A stretch of DNA of 64,000 nt from contig JAJQBK010000051.1 in NCBI GenBank assembly GCA_021203305.1, forward strand, positions 22,871-86,870, given 5' to 3'. The stretch comes from Lachnospiraceae bacterium. GTDB taxonomy: Bacteria > Bacillota > Clostridia > Lachnospirales > Lachnospiraceae. This document shows, piece after piece, positions 43,239 to 52,130 of the stretch. The notes beneath the pieces are model-generated. The model searched no databases and had not been told where the DNA came from. It was given only the letters and a program-made list of their open reading frames with translations. The position numbers and the translations under genes are program-made. Within the stretch, counting starts at the first letter, position 1; each line of letters starts with the position of its first letter.

Positions 43239-44903
43239 TTAACGCAGTACACAGATGGACTGCCCCGGCATGGCAGCCACGCCGTCAGCCAGCGTAATTT
43301 CTTCTTCTCCCACCGTCAGGCAGTTCTGCAGCTCCATGCCTTCCAGCGCGGTACCGGTCAGGTCAATGGTCACCGCCTCTGTGTCCGTATTGTAGAGAAT
43401 GGCAATGGTGCTCTCCTCCCAGGTCTTCAGGATGACCGCGGTATCTTCACTCGTCAGCTCCTCCACGATGGTAATCTCGCCCCGGGCGATCTCCGGATTC
43501 TGATTGCGCATCAGCAGGGCTTCCTTATAATAAGAAAGAATAGATGTCTCATCCGCCAGCTGTTCATCCACAGCCGCAAAGGAGGAGGTGATGCCCTGTT
43601 CCATATTTTCAGGGCCCACAGTCATCCCTGTAGTATCTGTATCGGACCAGTACATGGGAATGCGCTTATTTTCATCAGACTGACCCTTGCTCTTCATGCC
43701 GATCTCCTCCCCGTAATAGACGAAGGGGCTGCCATTCATGGTCATCAGCAGACCGCAGGCCATTTTCATATTGCTCTCGTTATTCTGCAGATTATTGGCC
43801 ACCCGCACCTGGTCATGGTTGGTCAGGAAGGGAGCGTCAATATAGTCCGCGTACACCGCTGAATAGGTCTGCTGATCCGTCAGCATGGTATTCACAAATT
43901 TCTCCGCGGTGGCCGTGCCCATGGCTGTCTTTTCAATGACTCCGTCCACGCTGGAGTTGGGGAAATTAAAGAAGCTGGGCGTCTCGCTGGCGTAATAGGA
44001 TTCGATGGTGGAGCTGCCCGCCCACACCTCGCTGACCATGTAAAAGTCCGGATTGGTCTCACAGCAATAGGTGTAAAGCCAGTTCAGGATGCTTCTGTTC
44101 AGTTCGCCGTCCGTCTCGTCAAAGTGCATGGCGGCGTCCATGCGGAAGCCGTCAACCCCCAGCTCCAGCCAGAAATCCGCGATATTTTCCAGCTCCTCTT
44201 TCAGAGCCTCACATTCCAGATTTAAGTCCGGCATTTCCGAAGAAAACTCTCCCTCATAGTACCACTCCGCGCCCGCTGTCGCCCCCGGAATCTCATACCA
44301 GACGCCGCTCTCCTGCTCTCTGGAGAAATGATAATATTCCACATAGGGGCAGACCGTCACATCCGGCTCCTCCTCCGCTCCAAGGGAGGCCAGATATTCA
44401 CAGGCGGTGGTAAACCACTCGTGCTGGGAGGAGGAGTGATTAATCACCATGTCGATAATCAGACGAATACCCCGGCTATGGCACTCCTCCACCAGATTTT
44501 CAAAATCCTCAATGGTGCCGTACACCGGATCAATATCATAATAATCCGTCACATCATACTTGTGATAGGAGGGTGAAGGCATGATGGGCATAAGCCAGAT
44601 GCCGTTAAAGCCCATGTCCGCAATATAATCCAGTTTCTCGGTGACGCCGTTTAAGTCGCCGATGCCGTCTCCGTCGCTGTCATAAAAGGAATAGACAAAA
44701 ATTTCGTAATAATTGCGGTAGTTGTCGTCGACAATATTTAACTCCACCGCCGTCTCACTGCCCGTTCCCTGCGCCGTGCTCTCCCCTGTGCCTGATGCCG
44801 AGCAGCCTGCAAGCAGCGCTGTCAGAAGCGCAAGAGCAAGACATAAGCTCAGAAACCGCCACTTTACCGGTGTTTTCGTCTTTCTTTTCCACTGTTTTCC
44901 CAT
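43239..44903 (-). CDS. Alpha-amylase family (GH13) lipoprotein
   Basis: Secreted GH13 enzyme of 554 residues acting on alpha-1,4-glucans (starch, maltodextrin). Lipobox LLAGC gives Cys 34. Conserved regions appear in order: region I RLIIDMVINHSS, region II DGFRMDAAMHF (nucleophile Asp, about 258), region III MVSEVWAG (acid Glu, about 292) and region IV LTNHDQVR (about 362). The small C-terminal beta domain ends PGQSICVLR. ATG 44903 follows GAGGAGG at six bases; an in-frame start at 44945 is less likely. It has its own promoter at 45040-45068 and a ~130-base leader with a GC-rich hairpin. With the importer nearby, this may supply maltodextrins. Confidence 0.95.
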   Translation of the reverse strand: MGKQWKRKTKTPVKWRFLSLCLALALLTALLAGCSASGTGESTAQGTGSETAVELNIVDDNYRNYYEIFVYSFYDSDGDGIGDLNGVTEKLDYIADMGFNGIWLMPIMPSPSYHKYDVTDYYDIDPVYGTIEDFENLVEECHSRGIRLIIDMVINHSSSQHEWFTTACEYLASLGAEEEPDVTVCPYVEYYHFSREQESGVWYEIPGATAGAEWYYEGEFSSEMPDLNLECEALKEELENIADFWLELGVDGFRMDAAMHFDETDGELNRSILNWLYTYCCETNPDFYMVSEVWAGSSTIESYYASETPSFFNFPNSSVDGVIEKTAMGTATAEKFVNTMLTDQQTYSAVYADYIDAPFLTNHDQVRVANNLQNNESNMKMACGLLMTMNGSPFVYYGEEIGMKSKGQSDENKRIPMYWSDTDTTGMTVGPENMEQGITSSFAAVDEQLADETSILSYYKEALLMRNQNPEIARGEITIVEELTSEDTAVILKTWEESTIAILYNTDTEAVTIDLTGTALEGMELQNCLTVGEEEITLADGVAAMPGQSICVLR

Positions 44904-44976
44904 ATCCGCCTCCTCATTATTTATATTGCCGCCCACCTTTATCATCCGCTGTAATCATCCTGAAAAGATATATACT

Positions 44977-44993
44977 GCCGGCTGGCCGCCGGC
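44977..44993 (-). other. GC-rich hairpin in the amylase leader
   Basis: Two GCCGGC blocks (44977-44982, 44988-44993) with a 5-base loop in the 5' leader. On the minus strand it is followed by AGTATATATCTTTT. Possible attenuator; weak. Confidence 0.35.
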
Positions 44994-45039
44994 CGCCCCT
45001 CCTGAACGGATTTCCTTAAAAGAATCGCGCCCTTTGCTC

Positions 45040-45068
45040 ATGATATCATATGAGAATTTTTCTTACAA
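45040..45068 (-). promoter_or_regulatory. Sigma-A promoter of the amylase gene
   Basis: On the minus strand TTGTAA (45063-45068), 17 bases, TATCAT (45040-45045) with an upstream TG (extended -10). It begins 12 bases after the stop of the PEP/pyruvate-binding protein gene. Confidence 0.7.
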
Positions 45069-45079
45069 TACGGGAATTC

Positions 45080-47671
45080 TTAAGATTTTTTACAGGCGCT
45101 GCCTGAGCCCGTGTACCCGCAAAGCGTCCTCCCACTCTTCACGTCATTCCAGTAGTACAGCCCCTCCGGCTCCGTCACCCGAAACATCTCAAACAGGGAC
45201 TCAAACTCCGGGCAGATCTCCTCAAACCTGTTGGGCAGATCCTTAAAAAAATCCTCCCGATAAGCCAGGGTTCTCTTATCATTCCAGACAGCGCTGTAGA
45301 AAATATCCGCCTCCACCAGATCCTGGAACATATGGCTGCCGTAGCTTAATTCCGGCATATATCCCGCCCGGCTGTCAGAAATCTCACATATACCGGCAAA
45401 ACCGGAGATGGCCGCGAAGGACACCGGCACTCCCAGCTCCGGGGAGGAGGTGCCCACCCGTCCGGGCGTCATCAGAATGGGATGCTTTCCCTGCTTCTGA
45501 TAATACAGATTGATCTGGCGCACGGCCTCAGCCACCTTGGTTTTCTTATTATAAGGATAATTGTAATATCCAATGGGGTCAATCTGGACAACCGCGTCGA
45601 TTTTTAATTCCTTCGCGTTTCCCATGGAAGAATCCTTTAGAGAAAAGAAAATATCCTCCGGGGGCAGCGCAGGGATCGGCACCTGCCCGCCCTGCATCCC
45701 CGTATACAGGGAACGGCACTGCAGAAGATTCACCACAAAATCACCGTTCTCGTCCAGATTAACCGTATATTCAATGTCCACCGGATTCTCATAAACCTCA
45801 TCCAGCACCTTCAGCATTCTCTGCATAAAAGCGGTGAACTTCTCGTTGCTCAATAATTTCTGGCAGTTGACAAACCACACCTGCCGCCACCGGTTCATCC
45901 GCTCCAGGGCGCTTTCCGCCTCGTAATCCCGCTCCATCACCGCCTTTTTGTACCACAGGGGCAGGTCGTTCATCACAGAATCAAAGGTCAGGGTTTTGAT
46001 CCGATTTTCCGAAATATCCAGCACGTCAATATTTCTCTGGGAATACCGGTGCTTATCCGCCACGGAGCTGTACAGGGAAACCGCCGGGCGGTCCAGGCTT
46101 GCCAGCCTGGGATAATCATTTTCCGGCCGGTCCACCGCCCGGGTGCCCAGGCCCGCCACAATACGCAGAAGTCCCGCCGCCGGATCCATATCCCGGCTGG
46201 TGCGGTACACGCTGTAGCTGTAGCCCACCCCCGCGGCCGCCGGGAAGAAAAGCTTTCCCCAGAAAGCGCCGGACACCCGCTGCACCAGGATGGCCATCTG
46301 CTCATCCTGATTATCCAGTCCCCGCTGTCTGCGGTATTCCAGGGCGGAGATGTCCATGGTACTGGCGTACACCCTGCGCACCGCGTTCTCAAAGGCGGTC
46401 AGCCGCTCCTCAGGACTGCCCTGATTGACGCAGAATACGGATTCATATTTCCCCGCGAAGGCGTTATTGAAGCCGTCCTCCAGAAAGCTGGAGGAGCGCA
46501 CAATGATGGGAGAAGCCCCAAAATATTCCAGCATGGTGCGGAATTTCTCCCGGATATCGTCCGGGAAGGTGCCCGACAGAAGAGCTTTCTGCAGATTTTC
46601 CGCCTCGGAAAAATATCCCTCTTTGGTCCGCTGCGCCAGCCGGATATCCCAGCAGTTGTTCATCACAATATAGGTGTAAAAAACATCCGAGCCGATGTAA
46701 TAGGAATCATGGGGCTCCGTATACATTGCGTACTCCGGCAGCCGCTTCTCCACAATCCGTCTGGCTAACAGCATGCCGCAGGCCTTGCCCCCGATGGAGC
46801 CGCTGCCCACCATCCGATCCCGCAGCGCGAAATAATCCTTCGGCTCAAAATATTCCCGGATCCGCTCATGAAGCCGTTTGTCCTTCGTCATGGTGCTCTC
46901 AATGATCAGGTTTTCCGTCTCCTCACTGAAATTTCCCCGCTGATATTCCAGCCTCGCCAGGGCGAAAAAGCGGTCGTGGCTGTCCAGATTCTGATCCTGG
47001 CTTTTGGCGTTCACCTCCTCCATAATCCGATAATACCGGCTCATGGGGACGCCGCCGCCCAAAGCGACACAGCTGTCGTCCTCCATGGAGCAGGCATGGG
47101 GAAGAAACATCTCGGGCAGATACCGGTTCCAGACCTTCAGAGGGTGGACATAGAGCCGATCCGCGCTGTGGACGTCCAGCAAAAGCTGGGTGGTGTCCCG
47201 GATTTTGGCCACCGCGCTGTAGGAATGCCGCCCGCGCAGCAGCGGGAAATAAGCCACCGTATCCAGCTCAAACAGGAAGGGACAGGTCAGCCGGAAAAAA
47301 TTGCCCATCATCAGATCCGTATACCACACCGACTGTAAGGAGGACAGACTGTCAAAAACGTAAAATGCGTCAAAGCCTTCCTCAGCAATTCTGTTATGGA
47401 TTTCCACCGTAAAGGTCTCGAAGCCCTGATCCGGGTCAAACTCACAGATTTTCAGCCCCGGCTGAGGCTCCAGCAATGGCTCATGACTGGCAAACCGCAT
47501 ATAAATCAGGTTCCGTCCGTCCGCGATGGCCTGCTTCACAAACCGCTCCATGAAGTATTTAAAATCCTCCAGCCGGGTCACCTGCCATACCACGTTATCC
47601 CCCAGCCGGATATTGTCCAGCGCCTCATCCAGCCCTTTATGTCCGCTCAATATTCTCTCAAACGCCGCCAT
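45080..47671 (-). CDS. PEP/pyruvate-binding (PPDK N-domain) protein without swivelling His domain
   Basis: Large cytoplasmic protein of 863 residues. N-terminal ~270 residues are of unknown fold (VVWQVTRLEDFKYFMERFVKQ; FDAFYVFDSLSSLQ looks like a RecA/KaiC-type Walker B strand). A PPDK-type ATP-grasp part follows, with GSIGGKACGMLLARRI (about 290), PIIVRSSSFLEDGFNNAFAGKY (about 390) and QMAILVQRVSG (about 460). The C-terminal ~200 residues include MTPGRVGTSSPELGVPVSF (about 740), a motif found with this domain in uncharacterised proteins. The phospho-His domain (GGxTSH) and PEP-binding barrel of PPDK or PpsA are absent, so it cannot do the complete synthase cycle. Function unknown. SD GGAGGGAGCAG precedes ATG. 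Confidence 0.85.
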   Translation of the reverse strand: MAAFERILSGHKGLDEALDNIRLGDNVVWQVTRLEDFKYFMERFVKQAIADGRNLIYMRFASHEPLLEPQPGLKICEFDPDQGFETFTVEIHNRIAEEGFDAFYVFDSLSSLQSVWYTDLMMGNFFRLTCPFLFELDTVAYFPLLRGRHSYSAVAKIRDTTQLLLDVHSADRLYVHPLKVWNRYLPEMFLPHACSMEDDSCVALGGGVPMSRYYRIMEEVNAKSQDQNLDSHDRFFALARLEYQRGNFSEETENLIIESTMTKDKRLHERIREYFEPKDYFALRDRMVGSGSIGGKACGMLLARRIVEKRLPEYAMYTEPHDSYYIGSDVFYTYIVMNNCWDIRLAQRTKEGYFSEAENLQKALLSGTFPDDIREKFRTMLEYFGASPIIVRSSSFLEDGFNNAFAGKYESVFCVNQGSPEERLTAFENAVRRVYASTMDISALEYRRQRGLDNQDEQMAILVQRVSGAFWGKLFFPAAAGVGYSYSVYRTSRDMDPAAGLLRIVAGLGTRAVDRPENDYPRLASLDRPAVSLYSSVADKHRYSQRNIDVLDISENRIKTLTFDSVMNDLPLWYKKAVMERDYEAESALERMNRWRQVWFVNCQKLLSNEKFTAFMQRMLKVLDEVYENPVDIEYTVNLDENGDFVVNLLQCRSLYTGMQGGQVPIPALPPEDIFFSLKDSSMGNAKELKIDAVVQIDPIGYYNYPYNKKTKVAEAVRQINLYYQKQGKHPILMTPGRVGTSSPELGVPVSFAAISGFAGICEISDSRAGYMPELSYGSHMFQDLVEADIFYSAVWNDKRTLAYREDFFKDLPNRFEEICPEFESLFEMFRVTEPEGLYYWNDVKSGRTLCGYTGSGSACKKS

Positions 47672-47776
47672 AATCTGCTCCCTCCTTTTCCCACGGCCTC
47701 TCCCGTAACAGCCCTGCTTACTGCTATCCGACTCTGCCAGACAGAGCCCTGCACAGTTACCCTGAATAAAGATAGC

Positions 47777-47826
47777 AAAAAAGGTACAGTGGGGACTCTT
47801 CTTCGTGTCCTCTCTGTACCTTTTTT
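47777..47826. terminator. Terminator after the 59-codon gene
   Basis: Thirteen-bp arms AAAAAAGGTACAG (47777-47789) and CTGTACCTTTTTT (47814-47826) with a partly paired GGAC/GTCC inner region. The A and T runs make it functional on either strand. It lies 31 bases after the small gene's stop. Confidence 0.88.
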
Positions 47827-47856
47827 ATTTACCCTTCTTTTGTACATTTACTGCCG

Positions 47857-48036
47857 CTACATCTCGTATTCCTCAGCCGAAATTCCCAATGCGGATAGTT
47901 TATTTCTGAACACTCTCAGCTGATATTCCAGCTCAGGATTGTTTCCTGTATCCGCCTTTTTTATCCTCTGTAAATTCACATAGTAATCAATAGTGACCTG
48001 TTTCAGTTCGTCCAATGTCATGCCTGTTGCTTCCAT
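47857..48036 (-). CDS. Small unrecognised protein, 59 residues
   Basis: Short gene encoding a charged helical protein that begins MEATGMTLDELKQVTIDYY and ends KLSALGISAEEYEM. GAAAGG precedes the ATG. It has a near-consensus promoter (48137-48165) and a strong terminator (47777-47826), so it is a single-gene transcript. No signal, membrane segment or known motif (such as the SQELD of Spo0E-like proteins) is visible. The Leu/Tyr/Arg spacing suggests two amphipathic helices, as in small dimeric regulators. An overlapping 35-codon frame (48018-48125) ends inside its start region. Function unknown. Confidence 0.75.
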   Translation of the reverse strand: MEATGMTLDELKQVTIDYYVNLQRIKKADTGNNPELEYQLRVFRNKLSALGISAEEYEM

Positions 48037-48136
48037 CCTTTCACCGCCTTTTTACTGTCATTGGTACTTTTCCCCAGCAATTCCTCTATTTCTCTGTAAA
48101 TTCTGTAAATAAAGGTTTTCTTCAGTCACTGATCAG

Positions 48137-48165
48137 ATTATATCCGCTTTTCAAAAAACTGTAAA
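48137..48165 (-). promoter_or_regulatory. Strong promoter of the 59-codon gene
   Basis: On the minus strand TTTACA (48160-48165), exactly 17 bases, TATAAT (48137-48142). It starts right after the SNF2 helicase stop and overlaps its candidate terminator. Confidence 0.8.
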
Positions 48166-48178
48166 GCCTTATTTTACA
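48153..48178 (-). terminator. Candidate terminator at the end of the SNF2 gene
   Basis: TGTAAA/TTTACA 6-bp stem (48173-48178 and 48160-48165) with a 7-base loop and a following GTTTTTTG run on the minus strand. The stem includes the stop codon. The same bases form the -35 region of the next promoter, so the role as terminator is uncertain. Confidence 0.45.
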
Positions 48179-51100
48179 CCTCCAGCAGCCCTAAGAGCTC
48201 CTCCCTGGTCATGCCACCGAGCTGCCCGGTCTCGCCGCTGATGACCTGGTCGGCCAGCTCACGCTTGTCCTCCTGGAGCTTTAAGATCTTTTCCTCGATG
48301 GAGCCCTTGGCGATCAGCTTAAAAACCGTCACCTTTTTCGTCTGGCCGATACGGTGGGCGCGGTCGGTGGCCTGATTCTGCGCCGCCACGTTCCACCAGG
48401 GATCGTAGTGGATGACCACGTCCGCCCCGGTCAGGTTTAAGCCTACGCCGCCGGCCTTCAGGGAAATCAGGAACACCGGGACATCCCCGCTGTTAAAATC
48501 ATTTACCAGCTCCAGACGGGTCTTCTTGGGCGTGGCGCCCGTGATCGTAAAGTAAGCGATTCCCTCCTGATCCAGCCGTTTCTGCAGGATTTCCAGCATG
48601 GAAGTAAACTGGGAAAACAAAAGCATCCTGTGGCCGCCGTCGATGGCGCTCTGGATCAGCTCCAGGCAGGCGTCCGTCTTGGCCGATTCTCCCTGATAGC
48701 TGTCAAAGCACAGGGACGGATTACAGCAGATCTGCCGGACGCGCATGAGTTCCGCCAGTATCGCCAGTTTGTTCTTATTAAAGTCCTCCGCATCCTGGGC
48801 GGAGACCACCTCCCGCATGTGAAGCACCTGGCCGTCGTAGAGCTTTTGCTGCTCCCCGGCCATACGCACATAACGCACCTCCTCCAGCTTGTCGGGCAGA
48901 TCCTTCAGGACGTCGCCCTTGAGCCTTCGCAGGATAAAGGGGCCGGTCATCTTCTGCAGCCGCTTCATGGCCTGCTCGTCCTGATATTTCACAATCTGAG
49001 TCTCAATCTCCCGCTTGAAGGTATCATAAGGATATAAAAAACCGGGCATCAGATAGTCGAAAATGCTCCAGAGCTCGCTGAGCCGGTTCTCGATAGGCGT
49101 ACCGGTCAGGGCGAAGCGGTACCGGCTTCTGACCACCTTCACCGCCTTGGCGGCGGCAGTCGTATGGTTCTTGATATACTGGGCCTCGTCGATCACCTCA
49201 TAGGCGAATTCCAGCCCTTCATAGTGATGAATGTCTCTTTTCAGCAGATCATAGGAGGTCACCAGCACATCGTAATCCTGATACGCGGCAATCTTTGCCT
49301 GGCGCTCCTCCTGAGTGCCCGTGACCAGCAAAATCTTAAGGGAAGGGGCGAAACGGGCAAATTCCTCGCCCCAGTTGAAGACCAAAGAAGCGGGCGCCAC
49401 TACCAGGGAGGTACCGGGAACCACTGGTTCCGCCGCCTTGTCCGCTTTTACTTTTCCGCCTCTCCCGGTTCTCTTCCATTCTGCTGCCACGCTGTCAGAA
49501 GCCGCAGCCGCAACAGCGGGAAGCTCCGCCGCATCAGAAGCCGAAGCGTCCCGTCTCTCCTTCGCCGACAAAAGCAGCGCTATGATCTGCAGCGTTTTCC
49601 CCAGGCCCATGTCGTCCGCCAGGATTCCCCCGAACTGCCAGGCCTCCAGAGTCCTCAGCCACTTATAGCCGTCCTTCTGGTAGGGCCGCATGATTTTGGA
49701 AAGGCTCTCCGGCACATCAAAATCCGCGTCATTGATCGTCTTAAAGCCCTTGACCATCTCCCGGAAACGGCTGTCCCTGTCACTGTAGACGCTTTCGTTT
49801 TCCTCCAGCATTTTATTCAGATAGAGGGTGCGGTACAGGGGCAGATGCATCTTACCCTGGACAAACTCCTTCGGCTTCACGTGCATGGAATCCATCAGCT
49901 CCGCTAAAAGCTCCAGAGACTGATCATCCAAATCCACGTAGGAGCCGTCCTTTAAGCGGTAATAGCTTTTTTTCGCCCGATAGCCGGCGAGGAGATCCAG
50001 AAGCTCCTCCGGCGGCACATCCTCCGTGGCAATATCCAGATCCAGAAGTCCGCTGGAAACAGAGACCCCCACGGAAACCTTCACACGCTTAAATTTCCTG
50101 CGGGAGCGGAACCGGTCTGTACACTGAACCTCCCCCAGGGAAAGCAGCTCCTCCACGCCCTCGCTCATCAGGCGGTAAATTCGGTCCTCATCCCCGCCGC
50201 AGCTAAGCTCCTTTCGCTTCAGATTTACCTGCGGGAGCCACCCTAACAGCCGGTAGAGAACCTCCTGCTCCGCCGTATAATCCCGGTACGTCTCCACATC
50301 AGTCTTCCGGCTCTCATCCAGCCAGTCCGTCATGGAAAAGCTCTTATCCTCATAACGGGCATAGGACTCACAAAAGGCGTCATTCTCATCCGCGTCCAGA
50401 TAAAAGACAAAATTCACCTGCGGCGGCAGGAAGGCGTGAATTCTGTCCGGATTATTTTCCTTTACCTCCAGTATATCCTGCATGGCGGGCAGAATCTGAT
50501 AGTAAAATTCCGACATGTTGTTGCGGCCGATCAGCATGGCAAAGGAGCCATCCTCTCCGGACATGGAAACCAGGCTTCCGATCCTCTCCCGATAGCCGTT
50601 TTCCGAGCGGCACAGCCTGTCCCCGCTGATATAATAAGCGCAGTCCATACCGAAGGATAACTCCGGCAGCCTCCCTCTTACCTGAATTCCGTGAAACTCC
50701 GTGGAAGAAGAGGCTGATGACCGGGCTGTCCCCGCCTGGCTCGTTCCGCGCGCCTGCTGCGTTGAGGAAGTCTGGCCTCTCTTTTCCTTATATTCTGAAA
50801 TATTGACCGGGATCCGGGGGTTTCCTTCTCCCCGGCGCAGCCGGGTCTTCACCACAGGCTGTGCGTCCCGGTCCTCATATTCCACATCCCCGTCGCCTAT
50901 CTCATTGTAAAATTCGTCCAGCCGCCAGCCAAAAAGATTCAGGGAACCTCCCACGCGCACCGACCTTGGATAATAATACCGGCTGCGGGCGGCGTCCTCC
51001 ATTCTCTGGCCGAACTCCTCTTCCTCCTGTACGATTCTCTCGATAAAGCGAAGCCAGTTCTGGCTCTCCTGGTTAAAATTACTCCGGCGGTGGTTGATCT

Positions 51101-51977
51101 GCGTATTTGACCCATAGGTAGCCGTGGCGCAGTTGCGCGCATTGGCGCAGAACTCATCCAGCTGTTTAATGACAAACAGCCTTCCTGTCCCCACCTTGAA
51201 GGACGCTGTCAGAGTGCCGTCCTTTTTGACCAGCCTGGGCTTTAAGGTCAGGCTCTCCTCCTTCCAGGTTTTGTCCGCCACCAGAATGTTGGAACGCCGG
51301 CGCCGGTTGGCCGCCATCAGGCGCTCCGCGTTTTTGTCCGTGGCGTCCCCTATATTGTGGCTCTTCAGATAATCCCGCACCCAGTAAAGCAAAGCCGCCA
51401 TATACTGACAATCCGGATCGTCCATATCGTACCAGCCGTACCAGCTCTGTCTTTTCGCGCACGTTGGGCAGCCGCACTGCCTGTTCACCACACGGTTTTT
51501 ATTAAAAACTACCGTTGTCACAAATTCCGACTGTCCTGCTTTTACATGCCACATGGCCTGTCCCAGGGACTCGCTGTTGCTGTGATACTCGTCATAGCCG
51601 GTGGAAAGCTCCACATTATCCACTTTTCCCTTGACGTACAGGTCATAGCCCTTATTGCTGGAAGCTTCCGGAAAAGAAACAGAATTACTGATCTGTTCTC
51701 CGTCAAAATACAGATATTTCTCCAGCTGGGCAATGCTGCCGCCGCCGATTTTTGAATCCGAATCAACGGCTGCCGTTTCCGCCAGAGGCTGGTATCCCTT
51801 CGCCGCAAGTCTCAGCTTGTCCGCCTCCGCCTTTTCAAGCGCTTCCTTCTCCCGGCGGGCTTCCTCAGCCAGCCTTTTCTCCTCCGCTTTCCTGGCCGCC
51901 TCAGCCCTGGCCTTTCTCTCCGCGGCGGTTTCCGTCGTCCCTTTTGAGCGTCCCGCGACCCGGCGCGACTGATTCAT
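48174..51977 (-). CDS. SNF2-family helicase with SWIM-like N-terminal zinc domain
   Basis: Large DNA-translocating ATPase of 1267 residues (Swi2/Snf2 group of bacteria). Order: a Lys/Glu/Ala-rich coiled-coil-like N-terminus (about 10-60); a SWIM-like zinc finger (CGCPTC, then PDCQYMAALLYW, about 180-215) in which the last ligand, normally His, is Tyr; an SNF2-associated middle part; motif I DDMGLGKTLQII (about 791); motif II YEVIDEAQYIKN (about 932); motif III LTGTPIENRLSELW; and the C-terminal helicase with QATDRAHRIGQTKKV (about 1207). Between motifs I and Ia is a ~45-residue Ala/Lys-rich insertion. These proteins remodel DNA-protein complexes, but bacterial targets are mostly unknown. GGAGGAAACCATC precedes the ATG. 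Confidence 0.95.
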   Translation of the reverse strand: MNQSRRVAGRSKGTTETAAERKARAEAARKAEEKRLAEEARREKEALEKAEADKLRLAAKGYQPLAETAAVDSDSKIGGGSIAQLEKYLYFDGEQISNSVSFPEASSNKGYDLYVKGKVDNVELSTGYDEYHSNSESLGQAMWHVKAGQSEFVTTVVFNKNRVVNRQCGCPTCAKRQSWYGWYDMDDPDCQYMAALLYWVRDYLKSHNIGDATDKNAERLMAANRRRRSNILVADKTWKEESLTLKPRLVKKDGTLTASFKVGTGRLFVIKQLDEFCANARNCATATYGSNTQINHRRSNFNQESQNWLRFIERIVQEEEEFGQRMEDAARSRYYYPRSVRVGGSLNLFGWRLDEFYNEIGDGDVEYEDRDAQPVVKTRLRRGEGNPRIPVNISEYKEKRGQTSSTQQARGTSQAGTARSSASSSTEFHGIQVRGRLPELSFGMDCAYYISGDRLCRSENGYRERIGSLVSMSGEDGSFAMLIGRNNMSEFYYQILPAMQDILEVKENNPDRIHAFLPPQVNFVFYLDADENDAFCESYARYEDKSFSMTDWLDESRKTDVETYRDYTAEQEVLYRLLGWLPQVNLKRKELSCGGDEDRIYRLMSEGVEELLSLGEVQCTDRFRSRRKFKRVKVSVGVSVSSGLLDLDIATEDVPPEELLDLLAGYRAKKSYYRLKDGSYVDLDDQSLELLAELMDSMHVKPKEFVQGKMHLPLYRTLYLNKMLEENESVYSDRDSRFREMVKGFKTINDADFDVPESLSKIMRPYQKDGYKWLRTLEAWQFGGILADDMGLGKTLQIIALLLSAKERRDASASDAAELPAVAAAASDSVAAEWKRTGRGGKVKADKAAEPVVPGTSLVVAPASLVFNWGEEFARFAPSLKILLVTGTQEERQAKIAAYQDYDVLVTSYDLLKRDIHHYEGLEFAYEVIDEAQYIKNHTTAAAKAVKVVRSRYRFALTGTPIENRLSELWSIFDYLMPGFLYPYDTFKREIETQIVKYQDEQAMKRLQKMTGPFILRRLKGDVLKDLPDKLEEVRYVRMAGEQQKLYDGQVLHMREVVSAQDAEDFNKNKLAILAELMRVRQICCNPSLCFDSYQGESAKTDACLELIQSAIDGGHRMLLFSQFTSMLEILQKRLDQEGIAYFTITGATPKKTRLELVNDFNSGDVPVFLISLKAGGVGLNLTGADVVIHYDPWWNVAAQNQATDRAHRIGQTKKVTVFKLIAKGSIEEKILKLQEDKRELADQVISGETGQLGGMTREELLGLLEV

Positions 51978-52130
51978 GATGGTTTCCTCCTGTTTACCGG
52001 TACCCTGCGCAAACTGCCTGTTCCTGCATCGGATCGTATTTTTTTCTTTTATCTTCAGGAAATTGGTTACGATGTCAAAAGTGGTTCACGGATTGTTCCG
52101 CGCTTCGTGCTCCCAAAATCCTGCAGAAAA

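Noticed and set aside
48018..48125. 35-codon frame overlapping the 59-codon gene as a separate CDS
   Set aside because: It begins only at CTG directly after a stop, without an SD; kept as an observation, not annotated as a gene.
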